Shown: positions 35,566 through 44,847, counted from the first letter of the stretch. The stretch is DNA of 64,000 nucleotides from Mesorhizobium prunaredense (GCF_900156895.1 NZ_FTPD01000045.1:513044-577043); one strand, 5' to 3'. The notes: a model not told the origin generated them from the letters alone. Translations and numbers: made by a program.

Positions 35566-36324
35566 TCAGATCGCCGCCGAGGCGCGTTCGAGGATGTCGA
35601 TATAGCCTTCCGCCTGCCAGGCGGAGCGGCCGATGAACAGCCCGTCGATATGAGGCTGGCCGATCAGCTCGGCGGCATTTTGCGGATTGACGCTGCCGCC
35701 ATAAAGCACCGGCGGTATGGCCGGCAGAAGATCGCCGGCGATCTTCTTGATCAGCGCCTGCTGCCTGTCGGCGTAGTCGGCACTTGCCGGAATGCCCTTG
35801 TCGCCGATCGCCCAGACCGGTTCGTAAGCAAACAGGATCGTCGCCGCCTTTGCCTGGCCTTCGAGGTATTGCAGCGCGCCGCGCACCTGCAAGGCCAGCA
35901 CCGCATCGGCCTGGCTGCTGTTGCGTTGCGCCAATGTCTCGCCGACGCAAATGAGCGGCACCAACCCGTGCTTCACCGCCGCTGCGGTCTTGAGACCAAC
36001 CGTATTGTCGGTCTCGCCGAAATGCTCGCGCCGTTCGCTATGGCCGAGCTCGACGAGGTCGAGCCCGCAATCCGTCAGCATCACCGGCGAGATCTCGCCG
36101 GTCCAGGCGCCGGCGTCGGCCCAGTGCATGTTCTGGGCACCGACCTTGATCCGCGTCGATGCCAGCGCTTTCTTGACCTCGCGGACCGCCGTGAAGGGCA
36201 GGATGACGAAGGGCTGGATACGATCGTCGAAACCCGGGACGAACCCAGCCAGCGCCCTGGCAAAGTCAGTCGCTTCCGCAAGCGTCTTGTTCATTTTCCA
36301 GCTTGTGCCGACCCAATAAGCCAC
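35566..36324 (-). CDS. eryH: TIM-like isomerase, probable L-erythrulose-1-phosphate isomerase (252 aa)
   Basis: Triosephosphate-isomerase paralogue with lysine in TSWKMNK (Lys10), histidine in ELGHSERREHFGE and glutamate in YEPVWAIG. The asparagine that precedes Trp-Lys in true TIM (NWK) is serine here, fitting the EryH/LerI branch that acts on four-carbon ketose phosphates. GTG 36324 follows AAGGAGGA, a better start than the ATG at 36351. It is the middle gene of eryR-eryH-eryI. Confidence 0.8.
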   Translation of the reverse strand: MAYWVGTSWKMNKTLAEATDFARALAGFVPGFDDRIQPFVILPFTAVREVKKALASTRIKVGAQNMHWADAGAWTGEISPVMLTDCGLDLVELGHSERREHFGETDNTVGLKTAAAVKHGLVPLICVGETLAQRNSSQADAVLALQVRGALQYLEGQAKAATILFAYEPVWAIGDKGIPASADYADRQQALIKKIAGDLLPAIPPVLYGGSVNPQNAAELIGQPHIDGLFIGRSAWQAEGYIDILERASAAI

Positions 36325-36386
36325 GCGTCCTCCTTCTAGAGCCTGTTCCATCCTGCGAGGCGGGATGGGGCTCTATCTTCTTCTTT

Positions 36387-36436
36387 GACCATGATCTTTT
36401 TCCGAAAACCGGTTCCCACTTTTCGGGATCATGGTC
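36387..36436. repeat. Rhizobial palindromic repeat between eryR and eryH
   Basis: GACCATGATC (36387-36396) and GATCATGGTC (36427-36436) are inverted ends around TTCCGAAAACCGGTTCCCAC. The element touches the eryR stop codon. It is of the same family as 47851-47899. It could fold in the eryR-eryH message and modulate it. Confidence 0.65.
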
Positions 36437-37203
36437 TAGTCCTTCTCGACCAGTGTTAGCGAGACACCGGCGCCATCCAGCGCCTCGCGCATCTGCGGTC
36501 CCAGTTCTCGACCGGTGAAGACGGCGTCGAACGCCTTGAGATCGGTCAGGAAATGCAGGGCCGTGCGGCCGAACTTGCCGTGATCGACCAGCAGATATTT
36601 GCGGGCGGCCGCGGCCATCATCAACCGCTTGGTATGGACCACTTCCTGGTCCTGGTGGAAGGCGGAAACGCCGTGGATGGCGGACGACGACAGGAAGGCG
36701 ACATCGGCGCGCAACGATCTCAGCGTGTCCTCGGCAAGCAGGCCGAAGAAACCGTGGAATTTCTTGCTGTACTGGCCGCCGAGCGCGATCAGGGTGATGC
36801 CGGCAACGCCGGCCAGATCCTGTATCACGGCCAGATTGTTGGAGATCACCGTCAGCGGGCGCAGATCCGCAAGGTGGCGCGCAATGCCGCCCGCCGTCGA
36901 GCCGTCGTCGATGATCACCGTTTGGCCCGGTTCGATGACAGACACGGCGGCAACCGCCAAGCGCTGCTTCTCCTCGGCGGCCTGCTTCTGACGGTAGCGG
37001 AAATCACTTTCGAACAGGCCGCTCGGCTGGATCGAGGCGCCGCCGCGTATCTTGCGCAGGAAGCCGCTTTCCTCGAGCTCGTCGAGGTCGCGATGGACCG
37101 TCATCTTCGACACGCCGAAGCGCGAGGCAAGGTCATCGACACTGGCCGTGCCGGTGTCCATCAAAAAATCCATGATGCCTTGCCGCCGGCCGTCGCTCTT
37201 CAT
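36436..37203 (-). CDS. eryR: DeoR/GlpR-family regulator (255 aa)
   Basis: N-terminal helix-turn-helix (GRRQGIMDFLMDTGTASVDD and SKMTVHRDLDELEE), then the DeoR sensor domain with DDGSTAGGIARHL, a phosphosugar-binding loop, and HGKFGRTALHFL. It matches the EryR position upstream of the TIM-like and RpiB-like genes in other rhizobial and Brucella erythritol loci. ATG 37203 is chosen to start at the helix-turn-helix; the 36-residue upstream extension is Arg-rich. It probably represses its own operon and perhaps the divergent aldolase gene. Confidence 0.82.
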   Translation of the reverse strand: MKSDGRRQGIMDFLMDTGTASVDDLASRFGVSKMTVHRDLDELEESGFLRKIRGGASIQPSGLFESDFRYRQKQAAEEKQRLAVAAVSVIEPGQTVIIDDGSTAGGIARHLADLRPLTVISNNLAVIQDLAGVAGITLIALGGQYSKKFHGFFGLLAEDTLRSLRADVAFLSSSAIHGVSAFHQDQEVVHTKRLMMAAAARKYLLVDHGKFGRTALHFLTDLKAFDAVFTGRELGPQMREALDGAGVSLTLVEKD

Positions 37204-37502
37204 CGTCCAGATTGTCCAGCCTGTTTCCTGATCCCGGTCCGCTGCGAATCCGCGGTGGCGGAAACGGCGAGCCAAAGCCATTATAACAGAGGAAATCGCA
37301 TAGTCACCCAATCTTTTGTGATGATGTTACATTTCCTTGGGATATTATTCGCTTCTGATTGCTGTCTTGTAACAAGAATTGCTCCCGGCGCCTTGGCCAA
37401 AGGTTGCGGTTCTCCGGAAATCCGGCCAGAAGCATCAATGGGCTGAATGACGATCGGACAGCTCGCAATCATAGGCTTGAACCAAATACGGGAGACTATT
37501 GG
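37204..37502. promoter_or_regulatory. Divergent eryR/fba control region
   Basis: This gap of about 300 bases between divergent genes is AT-richer than its surroundings (37300-37380). It holds CTTGTAACAAG (37366-37376), an 11-base palindrome with one central base, and GATGTTACAT near 37323, which shares the TTAC core. These are plausible DeoR-family sites for EryR. A -35/-10 pair could not be fixed with confidence. Confidence 0.35.
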
Positions 37503-38567
37503 GTGGCTCGCATCACATTGAGACAATTGCTCGACCATGCCGCCGAACACGGCTATGGCGTGCCTGCCTTCAACATGAACAATATGGAACAGGGCCTTGC
37601 CATCATGGAGGCGGCCGAGGACACCAAATCGCCTGTCATCCTGCAGGCGAGCCGCGGCGCCCGCGCCTATGCCAACGACGTCGTGCTGGCCAAGCTGATC
37701 GACGCGCTGGTCGAGATCCATCCCGATATCCCGGTCTGCATGCATCTCGACCATGCCAACAACGAAGCCACCTGCGTGACCGCGATTCAGCACGGCTTCA
37801 CCTCGGTGATGATGGACGGATCGCTGAAGGAGGACGGCAAGACGCCGGCCGATTACGACTATAATTCCGGCATCACGCGGCGCGTCGTCGATATGGCGCA
37901 TTGGGGCGGCGTATCGGTGGAAGGCGAGATCGGCGTTCTCGGATCCCTGGAGATGGGCGGCGGCGAACAGGAAGACGGCCACGGCGTCGAGGGTGCCGTC
38001 AGCCACGACCAGCTGCTGACCGATCCGGAGCAGGCGGTGCAGTTCGTCAAGGACACGCATGTCGATGCGCTGGCCGTCGCCATGGGCACCAGCCACGGCG
38101 CCTACAAGTTCTCGCGCAAGCCGGACGGCGCGGTGCTCGCCATGAACGTGATCGAGGAGATCCACCGCCGCCTGCCGAACATGCACCTAGTCATGCACGG
38201 CTCATCCTCGGTGCCGGAAGAGCTGCAGGAGATCATCAACAAATATGGCGGCCAGATGAAGCCGACATGGGGTGTGCCGGTCGAGGAGATCCAGCGCGGC
38301 ATCAAGCACGGCGTGCGCAAGATCAACATCGACACCGACAACCGCATGGCGCTGACCGGCGCGATCCGCAAGGTGCTGACCGAGAACCCGAGCGAGTTCG
38401 ACCCGCGCAAATATCTGACGCCGGCAATGGCCGCCATGAGGAAGCTGTGCAAAGAGCGCTTCGAGCAGTTCGGCACCGCCGGCAACGCCCCCAAGATCAA
38501 GCCACTGTCGGTCTCGGAAATGGCCAAGCGCTACAAGTCGGGCAGTCTCGACCCGAAATTCGGCTGA
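37503..38567 (+). CDS. fba: Class II fructose-bisphosphate aldolase (354 aa)
   Basis: Zinc aldolase of the CbbA/FbaA type. VCMHLDHAN and GTSHGAYKF hold zinc and substrate ligands, MHGSSSVPEELQ is the second histidine loop, and INIDTDNRMA the phosphate-binding strand. GTG 37503 follows GGGAGA. It is complete. A class II aldolase gene inside an erythritol locus fits use of the product: aldolases can also join erythrose 4-phosphate and dihydroxyacetone phosphate. It may simply support gluconeogenesis during growth on polyols. Confidence 0.88.
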   Translation: MARITLRQLLDHAAEHGYGVPAFNMNNMEQGLAIMEAAEDTKSPVILQASRGARAYANDVVLAKLIDALVEIHPDIPVCMHLDHANNEATCVTAIQHGFTSVMMDGSLKEDGKTPADYDYNSGITRRVVDMAHWGGVSVEGEIGVLGSLEMGGGEQEDGHGVEGAVSHDQLLTDPEQAVQFVKDTHVDALAVAMGTSHGAYKFSRKPDGAVLAMNVIEEIHRRLPNMHLVMHGSSSVPEELQEIINKYGGQMKPTWGVPVEEIQRGIKHGVRKINIDTDNRMALTGAIRKVLTENPSEFDPRKYLTPAMAAMRKLCKERFEQFGTAGNAPKIKPLSVSEMAKRYKSGSLDPKFG

Positions 38568-38580
38568 CGTATTCTGGTTC

Positions 38581-38609
38581 TGAACAGGAGCCGCATCGGC
38601 TCCTGTTCA
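38581..38609. terminator. Perfect stem-loop between convergent fba and eryC
   Basis: TGAACAGGAGCCG (38581-38593) and CGGCTCCTGTTCA (38597-38609) are perfect 13-base arms around a CAT loop, directly between the fba and eryC stop codons. It can serve both strands. There is no long U-run. Confidence 0.65.
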
Positions 38610-38610
38610 T

Positions 38611-39552
38611 CTATCCTGCTCGTGGCAAGAGTGCCGCCCTGCCGGTCTCGATAAACGGCGCCCAGTAGTCGACCGACTCGCGGATCATGGCGACGACCTG
38701 GTGGTCGACCGGCTCGCGTTCGCGGAACGACAGTTCGAGGCAGATCTCGTTGTCGACGCCGCCGCCGCGCCGAACCGTCTCCAAAAATTTTTCCGGGGTG
38801 ATGCGGCCGTCCTTGTTGTGGGCGGCGATGAATGGCCAATGGCCGCCCTTGTTCATCGACGACTGCTTGACGTGGATGATCGGCGATACCCTGGGAAAGG
38901 CTTCGGCCCAGGCATAGGGGTCGATGTCGGCCGGGTTGCTCGAGGTGACGTCGCCATGGTCGATATCGACCATCATCTTCAACGGGATGGCCATGCCGGC
39001 CGCTTCGATCTGGTTGTGCAGGGCCCGGCAGCTCTCGATCGTGTGGCCGAATTCGCGGCCGACCGACATCGGCTCCCAGAACAGATAGGTTAATCCGGCC
39101 GCCTTGGCGTGCTCGGCGACCTCGCGCCAGCATTCCAGCGCGATCTCGAAAAGCCGCGCGCGACGCTCGGGATCGTCGAAATCCCTGTGCGTGAAGATCG
39201 CGAACTGCGTGCCCATGCCGCTGGCGCCGAGCTCAGCCGAAATGTCGGAAAAGGTCTTGAACCAATCGACATAGTAGCGGCGCACGTCGGCGTCGGGATG
39301 GCCAAAATGGTTGAGCCGCCCGTAGGGGCCGGTCATGCCCGACGTCACGCGCACGCCGGTGCGGTCGAGCGCCGTGCGGAACAGGCGGACGAATTTCGAG
39401 ATCGTCGCCGCCGGCCAGCCGGGATTGACGAATTCATGCGTGAGCTGCACGTCCCGGATGCCGATGTCGTAGGCGATCGCGTCGATCAGATCGTCCGGTT
39501 CGGCAAAACGGTTGACCAGCGGATTGGTGTTGAGGGAAAGCGTAAAAGTCAT
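38611..39552 (-). CDS. eryC: Sugar-phosphate isomerase/epimerase TIM barrel, EryC-like (313 aa)
   Basis: AP-endonuclease-2-type TIM barrel. Metal and acid residues are visible in YLFWEPMS, MMVDIDHGDV, IHVKQSSM and ICLELSFRE. EryC interconverts tetrulose 4-phosphate stereoisomers in erythritol catabolism. Its ATG overlaps the eryB stop (TGATG), and it is the last gene of the eryD-mpt-ery operon. OiaC-type decarboxylases of the apionate pathway also have this fold, but operon position favours EryC. Confidence 0.75.
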   Translation of the reverse strand: MTFTLSLNTNPLVNRFAEPDDLIDAIAYDIGIRDVQLTHEFVNPGWPAATISKFVRLFRTALDRTGVRVTSGMTGPYGRLNHFGHPDADVRRYYVDWFKTFSDISAELGASGMGTQFAIFTHRDFDDPERRARLFEIALECWREVAEHAKAAGLTYLFWEPMSVGREFGHTIESCRALHNQIEAAGMAIPLKMMVDIDHGDVTSSNPADIDPYAWAEAFPRVSPIIHVKQSSMNKGGHWPFIAAHNKDGRITPEKFLETVRRGGGVDNEICLELSFREREPVDHQVVAMIRESVDYWAPFIETGRAALLPRAG

Positions 39553-41069
39553 CAGCCTGCCCTCACCAGTCGGCCAACGCACCAGTCCTCGAAGGCGGCT
39601 CTTTCCGCGGCGGACAGATGCAGGCCGTGCTTGGTGCGCCGTTCGAGAATATCAGCAGCGGTCAGCGCCCATTCATGCTCGAACAAATAACTCGCCTCGC
39701 GTTCGAAAAAATCCTTGCCGAAGCACCGCCCCAGTTCGGTGAGCGACCTGGACGCACCGACGAGAACGCGCGTCCTGGTGCCGTAGAGCCGGCCGTAGTG
39801 CTTGACCAGCGATGCCGGCATCCAGGGATATTCGCGGCCGACATCGCCGAGAAACTGCTCGAAATCGGCGTTGGCGATATCGCCGCCCGGCAGGTAGCCT
39901 TTCGACGTCCATGGCTTGCCCATTTTCGGAAAGAACGGGGCGATCCGGTCCAGCGCATGTTCGGCCAGCTTGCGGAAGGTGGTGATCTTGCCGCCGAAGA
40001 CGGAGAGCAGCGGCGCCTGCCCGACTGAGGCGTCGAGTTCGAAAATATAGTCGCGCGTCACCGCGCTCGGATTGTCGGCGTTGTCGTCATAGAGCGGCCT
40101 GACGCCCGAGAACGAGTAGATGACATCATCGCGCGCAAGCCCGCGCTTAAAGTAGCGGTTGACCACCTTGATCAGGTAGTCGACCTCGCTGGCATCCGCC
40201 GCTACGTCTTCCGGCCGCCCATCATAGGGAATATCGGTGGTGCCGATCAGGGCCAGGTCGTTCTGGTAGGGATTGATGAAGATCACGCGCTTGTCGCTGT
40301 TCTGGATGAGATAGGCCTGCCGCCCTTCCCAGAATTTCGGCACGACGATGTGGCTGCCCTTGACCAGCCGGACATTCCGCTTGGAGTTCTGGCCGGCCAC
40401 GCGGTTGATGATGTCGTTGACCCAGGGACCGGCGGCGTTGATCAGCGCACGCGCCCGAACCGTGGTCCTGACGCCGGATCGGCTGTCGCGCATCTCGACC
40501 GACCACAGGTCGTTTTCACGGCGGGCGGCGGTGCAGGCGGTCCGGGTGAAGATCTTGGCTCCCCGTTCCGCAGCGTCGAGCGCATTGATGATGACGAGAC
40601 GGGCGTCGTCGACCCAGCAATCGGAATATTCGAAACCGCGCTTGAACGCATCCTTGATCGGTGCGCCTTCGGGCGCGGTGCGCAGGTTGAGCGTGCGGGT
40701 GCCCGGCAGCCGCTTGCGGCCGCCGAGATGATCGTAGAGGAACAGGCCGAGCCGGACCAACCAGGCCGGCCGGTCGTCCGGGCTGTGCGGCAGCACGAAG
40801 CGCATCGGCCAGATGATGTGCGGCGCCGATTCAAGCAGCACTTCGCGTTCGATCAGCGCCTCGCGCACCAGCCGGAATTCGTAGTATTCGAGATAGCGCA
40901 GGCCGCCATGGACGAGCTTTCCCGATCGCGAACTGGTGCCTTCGGCGAGATCGTCTTTTTCGCACAGGATGACGGAAAGCCCGCGGCCGACTGCGTCGCG
41001 CGCGATGCCGGCGCCATTGACGCCACCGCCGATGACGAACAGATCGACGATTTCAGTGGCGCCGCTCAT
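39552..41069 (-). CDS. eryB: GlpD-like FAD dehydrogenase, erythritol phosphate dehydrogenase (505 aa)
   Basis: Glycerol-3-phosphate-dehydrogenase-like flavoprotein. LFVIGGGVNGAGIARDAVGR is the FAD dinucleotide motif, GTSSRSGKLVHGGLRYLE the family signature, and INAAGPWVNDI a second FAD contact. EryB oxidises the erythritol phosphate made by EryA to a tetrulose phosphate and passes electrons to the membrane quinone pool. ATG 41069 starts at the FAD fold; a 40-residue upstream extension is not supported. Alone it would be called GlpD; its position between eryA and eryC decides the call. Confidence 0.85.
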   Translation of the reverse strand: MSGATEIVDLFVIGGGVNGAGIARDAVGRGLSVILCEKDDLAEGTSSRSGKLVHGGLRYLEYYEFRLVREALIEREVLLESAPHIIWPMRFVLPHSPDDRPAWLVRLGLFLYDHLGGRKRLPGTRTLNLRTAPEGAPIKDAFKRGFEYSDCWVDDARLVIINALDAAERGAKIFTRTACTAARRENDLWSVEMRDSRSGVRTTVRARALINAAGPWVNDIINRVAGQNSKRNVRLVKGSHIVVPKFWEGRQAYLIQNSDKRVIFINPYQNDLALIGTTDIPYDGRPEDVAADASEVDYLIKVVNRYFKRGLARDDVIYSFSGVRPLYDDNADNPSAVTRDYIFELDASVGQAPLLSVFGGKITTFRKLAEHALDRIAPFFPKMGKPWTSKGYLPGGDIANADFEQFLGDVGREYPWMPASLVKHYGRLYGTRTRVLVGASRSLTELGRCFGKDFFEREASYLFEHEWALTAADILERRTKHGLHLSAAERAAFEDWCVGRLVRAG

Positions 41070-41118
41070 CTCGCCGGATCCTCTATGCCTGGATTGCGTT
41101 TCATGGCTGCCGCGACCT

Positions 41119-42159
41119 TCAGCACGGGTTGACCGGTGGGAGCCCGACGATGAAGCGGCGCACCTCTTCGGCCGCCTGCTCGGCCGCATAGGTCACCGTG
41201 CGCACCGACGCGCCGGCGATATGCGGCGTCAAGGTGACATTCAAAAGCTGCAGCAGCGGCCAGTCGGCAGGCACCGGCTCGACCGCAAAGGTCTCCAGCA
41301 TGGCGCTGCCGATATGGCCAGAGACCAGCGCATCGTAGAGCGCGTCGTAGTCGACCAGCGGCCCGCGCGCGGTGTTGACGAAAATCACCCCCGGCTTCAT
41401 CCGGGCGATGGTGTCCTTGTTGATCAGGCCTCGGGTTTCCTCGGTCACCCGGGGATGAAGCGTGATCACGTCGGAGCGGGACAGAAGCTCGTCCAACGCG
41501 ACCAGTTCGACGCCGGCATTGCGGTCTTCGACGCTCAATTGCACATAGGGATCGGTGACCAGGATGCGGCAGCCGAAGGCGCGCAGCAGGCGGACAACCT
41601 TGGTGCCGATATTGCCATAGCCGATGACGCCGACGGACATTTCGTTGAGCTCGCGGCCGGTGCGGTCGGCGCGGTAGAGATCGCCGCGCCATTCCCCCTT
41701 GCGCAATGCTTCGTGCCCGACCCGGATCAGCCGCGTCTCGGCAAGGATCGCACCGATGGTGAACTCGGCCACAGCACTTGCATTGCGGCCGGGCACATTG
41801 ACGACGGTGATGCCGTGGGCCTTGGCGGCAGCCATGTCGATGTTGATCGGGCCGCCGCGCGAGACCGCAACCAGCTTCAGCGCAGGCAGACGCTGCATCA
41901 TGGTCTCGGAGAGCGGCGCTAGCTGGGTGACGAAGATCTCGGCGTCGCCAATGAAATCGACCACCTCGTCCGGATCGCCAAAATACTCCTTCACCTTGTC
42001 CAGGCCGAGCGCCGCATTGCCGAATTCCATCGGCTCGTCGGGCCAGGCCGCCTCAAGAGTGCGAATGTCGAGATTGTCGCCGCAGGCTTCCTCGATTTTC
42101 TCGCGAAAAACCTTGGGAAGCATGAAGCGGTCGCCTACGATTGCAATCTTCTTACGCAT
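41119..42159 (-). CDS. D-2-hydroxyacid dehydrogenase family protein (346 aa)
   Basis: SerA-like D-2-hydroxyacid dehydrogenase. The Rossmann motif VGVIGYGNIGTKVVRLL is in the middle, and the catalytic set is an Arg in VAVSRGGP or ARGPLV, a Glu near the ETFAVEP segment and the His of LTPHIAG. ATG 42159 lies ten bases after the eryA stop. Its place inside the erythritol operon is unusual for a classic ery cluster. The substrate could be a four-carbon hydroxyacid such as erythronate, or a toxic side product. No function is proven. Confidence 0.75.
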   Translation of the reverse strand: MRKKIAIVGDRFMLPKVFREKIEEACGDNLDIRTLEAAWPDEPMEFGNAALGLDKVKEYFGDPDEVVDFIGDAEIFVTQLAPLSETMMQRLPALKLVAVSRGGPINIDMAAAKAHGITVVNVPGRNASAVAEFTIGAILAETRLIRVGHEALRKGEWRGDLYRADRTGRELNEMSVGVIGYGNIGTKVVRLLRAFGCRILVTDPYVQLSVEDRNAGVELVALDELLSRSDVITLHPRVTEETRGLINKDTIARMKPGVIFVNTARGPLVDYDALYDALVSGHIGSAMLETFAVEPVPADWPLLQLLNVTLTPHIAGASVRTVTYAAEQAAEEVRRFIVGLPPVNPC

Positions 42160-42169
42160 GCTCGACTTC

Positions 42170-43723
42170 TCAGTTTGCCCTGGATGCGGCCATCGATCGC
42201 CAGACCGGCCGCAGCGCCTCATGCGCCAATGTGTAGGACGGAACCGCCCGCTCATAGATCGCTGCAAGTTTTCGGTCGCTCGGTTCCGCCGCGCCAAGCA
42301 GCGGCGTGACCCATTCGCCGACGCATTCGTCCATCGACCTGTATCGGCCGACGCAGACCGCAGCGATCATCGCGGCGCCCGCCGCACCGGCTTCCTCGCG
42401 TTGGCTGGTGCGAATATCGGCGCCGACGGCAGCGCCCAGGATCTTGCGCAGAGCCGGGCTTCTGGCGGCGCCGCCGGTCAGCCGAATTTCGCTCGGCAGC
42501 GGTCCCATGGCGGCGTAGCAATCGCGCGACGCGAATGCCAGCCCCTCAAAAACAGCGCGGACCATATCGGCATAACCGTGCCGCGACGAAATGCCGACGA
42601 AACCGGCCCTGGCGTTGGCATCGACGAACGGCCCGCGCTCGCCGGCCTCCGACACATAGGGCTGATAGAGCAGCGAGGCCGGTTCAGATGACGATATCCA
42701 TTCGTCGACCAGCGCGATCATCTCGCCATTGCTGCGGGTGATGCCTTGCGAGGCGAGAATACCGGATGCGAGGCTAAGGACCCAATCGATGTTGAGTGTC
42801 GCTGCCATGTTCGACTGCATCTGCGCAAAGACGCCGGGCACCGGCATCGTCATCGTATAACCGGTCCTGGCCTCGTTGAGCAGCACCTCGTCCGGCGTCT
42901 GCGCAAGCCGCATATGCATGCCGGTGGAGCCGATGATGGAGCAGCCGGGCTTGCGCTCGCGGTCGAGCAGGCCGGCGCCGAGCGCGGTGCAGGCGACGTC
43001 GACATAGGCCAGCACCACCGGCGAACCGGAAAGCAGCCCGGTCGCTTCGGCAGCCGCCGCCGACAGGCCGGCGCTATGCCTGGTGCCGTCGACGATCGGC
43101 GGCAGCAGATGCCTGAGATCGGCGACGCCGAGCACCTCAAGCACCTCGTCGCAATAGCCGCGGGTGCGGAAGTCGCCAAAGGTGAAGGTGCCCTCGGACG
43201 GATCGGTGGCGCGTTCGCCGGTCAGCTTGAAATAAAGCCAGTCCTTGCAATGGAATGCCGTCGCGGCGCCAGCAAGCCTGTCAGGCGCGTTGCGCTTCAT
43301 GAAGGCAAGCTGCGGTCCCTGCTGGCAGGCGGCGAGCCCGCTGCCGGTCTTTTCGAAGCGAAGCTGATCATCGGGCCGCGCGCGGATCTCCTCGACGATG
43401 GCGGCAGCGCGCGCGTCGAGCCACAGCCAGCCCTTGGCGACCGGCTCACCGTCCTTGTCGATCAGCCAGGTGCCGTCGCCCTGCCCGGTCACGGCGATCG
43501 CAATGGTGCGGCTGGCAAGGTCCGGCACCATGTCGGCAAGCTGGCGCAATGTGGTCGTGGTATCGGCCCAAGTGCGCGCCATATCCTGCTCGGCGCCGCC
43601 GCCCGGCAAGGTCTCGTACCGGTTCGGCACCGCCGCAGCCGCGAGTTGCCGGCCCGCCGTGTCGAAGGCGACAGACTTGATGACAGACGTGCCGGCGTCT
43701 ATGCCGATCAGCACATCCCGCAT
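42170..43723 (-). CDS. eryA: FGGY kinase, erythritol kinase (517 aa)
   Basis: Phosphorylates erythritol with ATP. The FGGY two-domain fold shows GIDAGTSVIKSVAFD at the N-terminus, VTGQGDGTWLID and FHCKDWLYFKLTGERATDPSE in domain I, and RLTGGAARSPALRKILG in domain II. The CKDWLYxxLTGxRATDPSE stretch is like that of Brucella EryA as I recall it. Start overlaps the mptE stop by one base. Kinases for adonitol or xylulose are related, but the operon fits erythritol. Confidence 0.88.
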   Translation of the reverse strand: MRDVLIGIDAGTSVIKSVAFDTAGRQLAAAAVPNRYETLPGGGAEQDMARTWADTTTTLRQLADMVPDLASRTIAIAVTGQGDGTWLIDKDGEPVAKGWLWLDARAAAIVEEIRARPDDQLRFEKTGSGLAACQQGPQLAFMKRNAPDRLAGAATAFHCKDWLYFKLTGERATDPSEGTFTFGDFRTRGYCDEVLEVLGVADLRHLLPPIVDGTRHSAGLSAAAAEATGLLSGSPVVLAYVDVACTALGAGLLDRERKPGCSIIGSTGMHMRLAQTPDEVLLNEARTGYTMTMPVPGVFAQMQSNMAATLNIDWVLSLASGILASQGITRSNGEMIALVDEWISSSEPASLLYQPYVSEAGERGPFVDANARAGFVGISSRHGYADMVRAVFEGLAFASRDCYAAMGPLPSEIRLTGGAARSPALRKILGAAVGADIRTSQREEAGAAGAAMIAAVCVGRYRSMDECVGEWVTPLLGAAEPSDRKLAAIYERAVPSYTLAHEALRPVWRSMAASRAN

Positions 43724-44847
43724 CAGGCAAGCTCCATGCCGTGCGAAATGGCCATGCCGCTGGATTGATCGAAGACGTGCAGGTTTTTCGGATCGATGCT
43801 GATGTTGATCGGCGCGCCAAGCTCCAGCCGGGTCCGGTCATGTTCGACCAGGACCAGCGAGCCGCCGGCGAAATCCGCGGCGATATGGGTCTGGTCGCCG
43901 AGCCATTGGTTGGCCGAAACCGTCGCCGGCACGCCGTCCTTCGAGCGGCGAACCGCATAGGGCCTGATACCGATGACGACCCGCTCGCGTTTGAGCAATT
44001 CGTCGCGAACCGAGCCGCTGAACGCGTCCTTGTCATAGTCGAGTGAAAGCCCGTCGGGCAGTCGCAGATTGATCTTGTCGGCAGCCGTGCCGACATAGGC
44101 CTCGAAGACATTCATCGGCGGCTCGCCGACGAAGGTGCCGGTGAACAGGTTGGCCGGCCGCTGCTTGAGCATATCGGGCGTATCGAACTGCTGCAGCACG
44201 CCGCCTTCCATCACCGCGATCCGGTCGGCCAATGCATTGGCCTCGGTCTGGTCGTGGGTGACCAGGATCGCGGTCAAGCCGCGCTCCTTGATGAAGTGCT
44301 TGATGCGGCCGCGCAGCACCGCGCGAAGCTGCGGCTCGAGCTGGCCCATCGGTTCGTCCAGCAGATGCAGGTCGGCCTCGCGGATCAGCGCCCGGCCGAG
44401 GCTGGCGCGCTGCTGCTGGCCGCCGGAGATGGAACTCGGATAGCGTTCAAGAATGTCCTCGATCTCGAGCAGCTTGGCGATGCTGGCAACTTTCGCGTCG
44501 ACCTGACTTTTCGGCAGCCTGGCCGCCTTCAGCGCAAACGCAATGTTCTCGCGCACGGTCAGCGGCGGATACAGCGAATAGCCCTCGAACGCCATCGCCA
44601 CATTGCGCTTGACCGGCGGCAGCGCATGCACCTTGCGGCCGGCAACCGAGATGGTGCCGCGCGAGACCTCTTCGAAGCCGGCGATCATGCGCAATGTCGA
44701 GGTCTTGCCGCAACCGGACGAGCCGAGGAGTGCGACGATCTCGCCTTTGTCGATTTCCATCGTCAGATTCTGGACAGCGTGCACACCTCGGTCGATCGGG
44801 CCGTAGAATTTGTCGACGCCGGAAATGGTGAGTGCGCTCTGACTCAT
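43723..44847 (-). CDS. mptE: Polyol ABC transporter ATPase (374 aa), Q-loop variant
   Basis: MalK/UgpC-type ATPase with a C-terminal OB-like regulatory domain. Walker A is GSSGCGKTST, signature ISGGQQQR, Walker B HLLDEPMGQLE, and the switch histidine is in VTHDQTEA. The usual Q-loop glutamine (FQNY) is replaced by glutamate (FEGYSLYP). It pairs with the neighbouring MptD, whose own motifs are degenerate elsewhere. The start at 44847 overlaps the mptD stop by four bases. Confidence 0.85.
   Translation of the reverse strand: MSQSALTISGVDKFYGPIDRGVHAVQNLTMEIDKGEIVALLGSSGCGKTSTLRMIAGFEEVSRGTISVAGRKVHALPPVKRNVAMAFEGYSLYPPLTVRENIAFALKAARLPKSQVDAKVASIAKLLEIEDILERYPSSISGGQQQRASLGRALIREADLHLLDEPMGQLEPQLRAVLRGRIKHFIKERGLTAILVTHDQTEANALADRIAVMEGGVLQQFDTPDMLKQRPANLFTGTFVGEPPMNVFEAYVGTAADKINLRLPDGLSLDYDKDAFSGSVRDELLKRERVVIGIRPYAVRRSKDGVPATVSANQWLGDQTHIAADFAGGSLVLVEHDRTRLELGAPINISIDPKNLHVFDQSSGMAISHGMELA

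Noticed and set aside
35566..36324. Calling the TIM-like gene the housekeeping tpiA
   Set aside because: The Asn-to-Ser change and the eryR-eryH-eryI context fit the tetrulose branch better.
39552..41069. Simple call of eryB as glycerol-3-phosphate dehydrogenase (glpD)
   Set aside because: Motifs alone fit GlpD, but position between eryA and eryC in an operon with eryD favours erythritol phosphate dehydrogenase.
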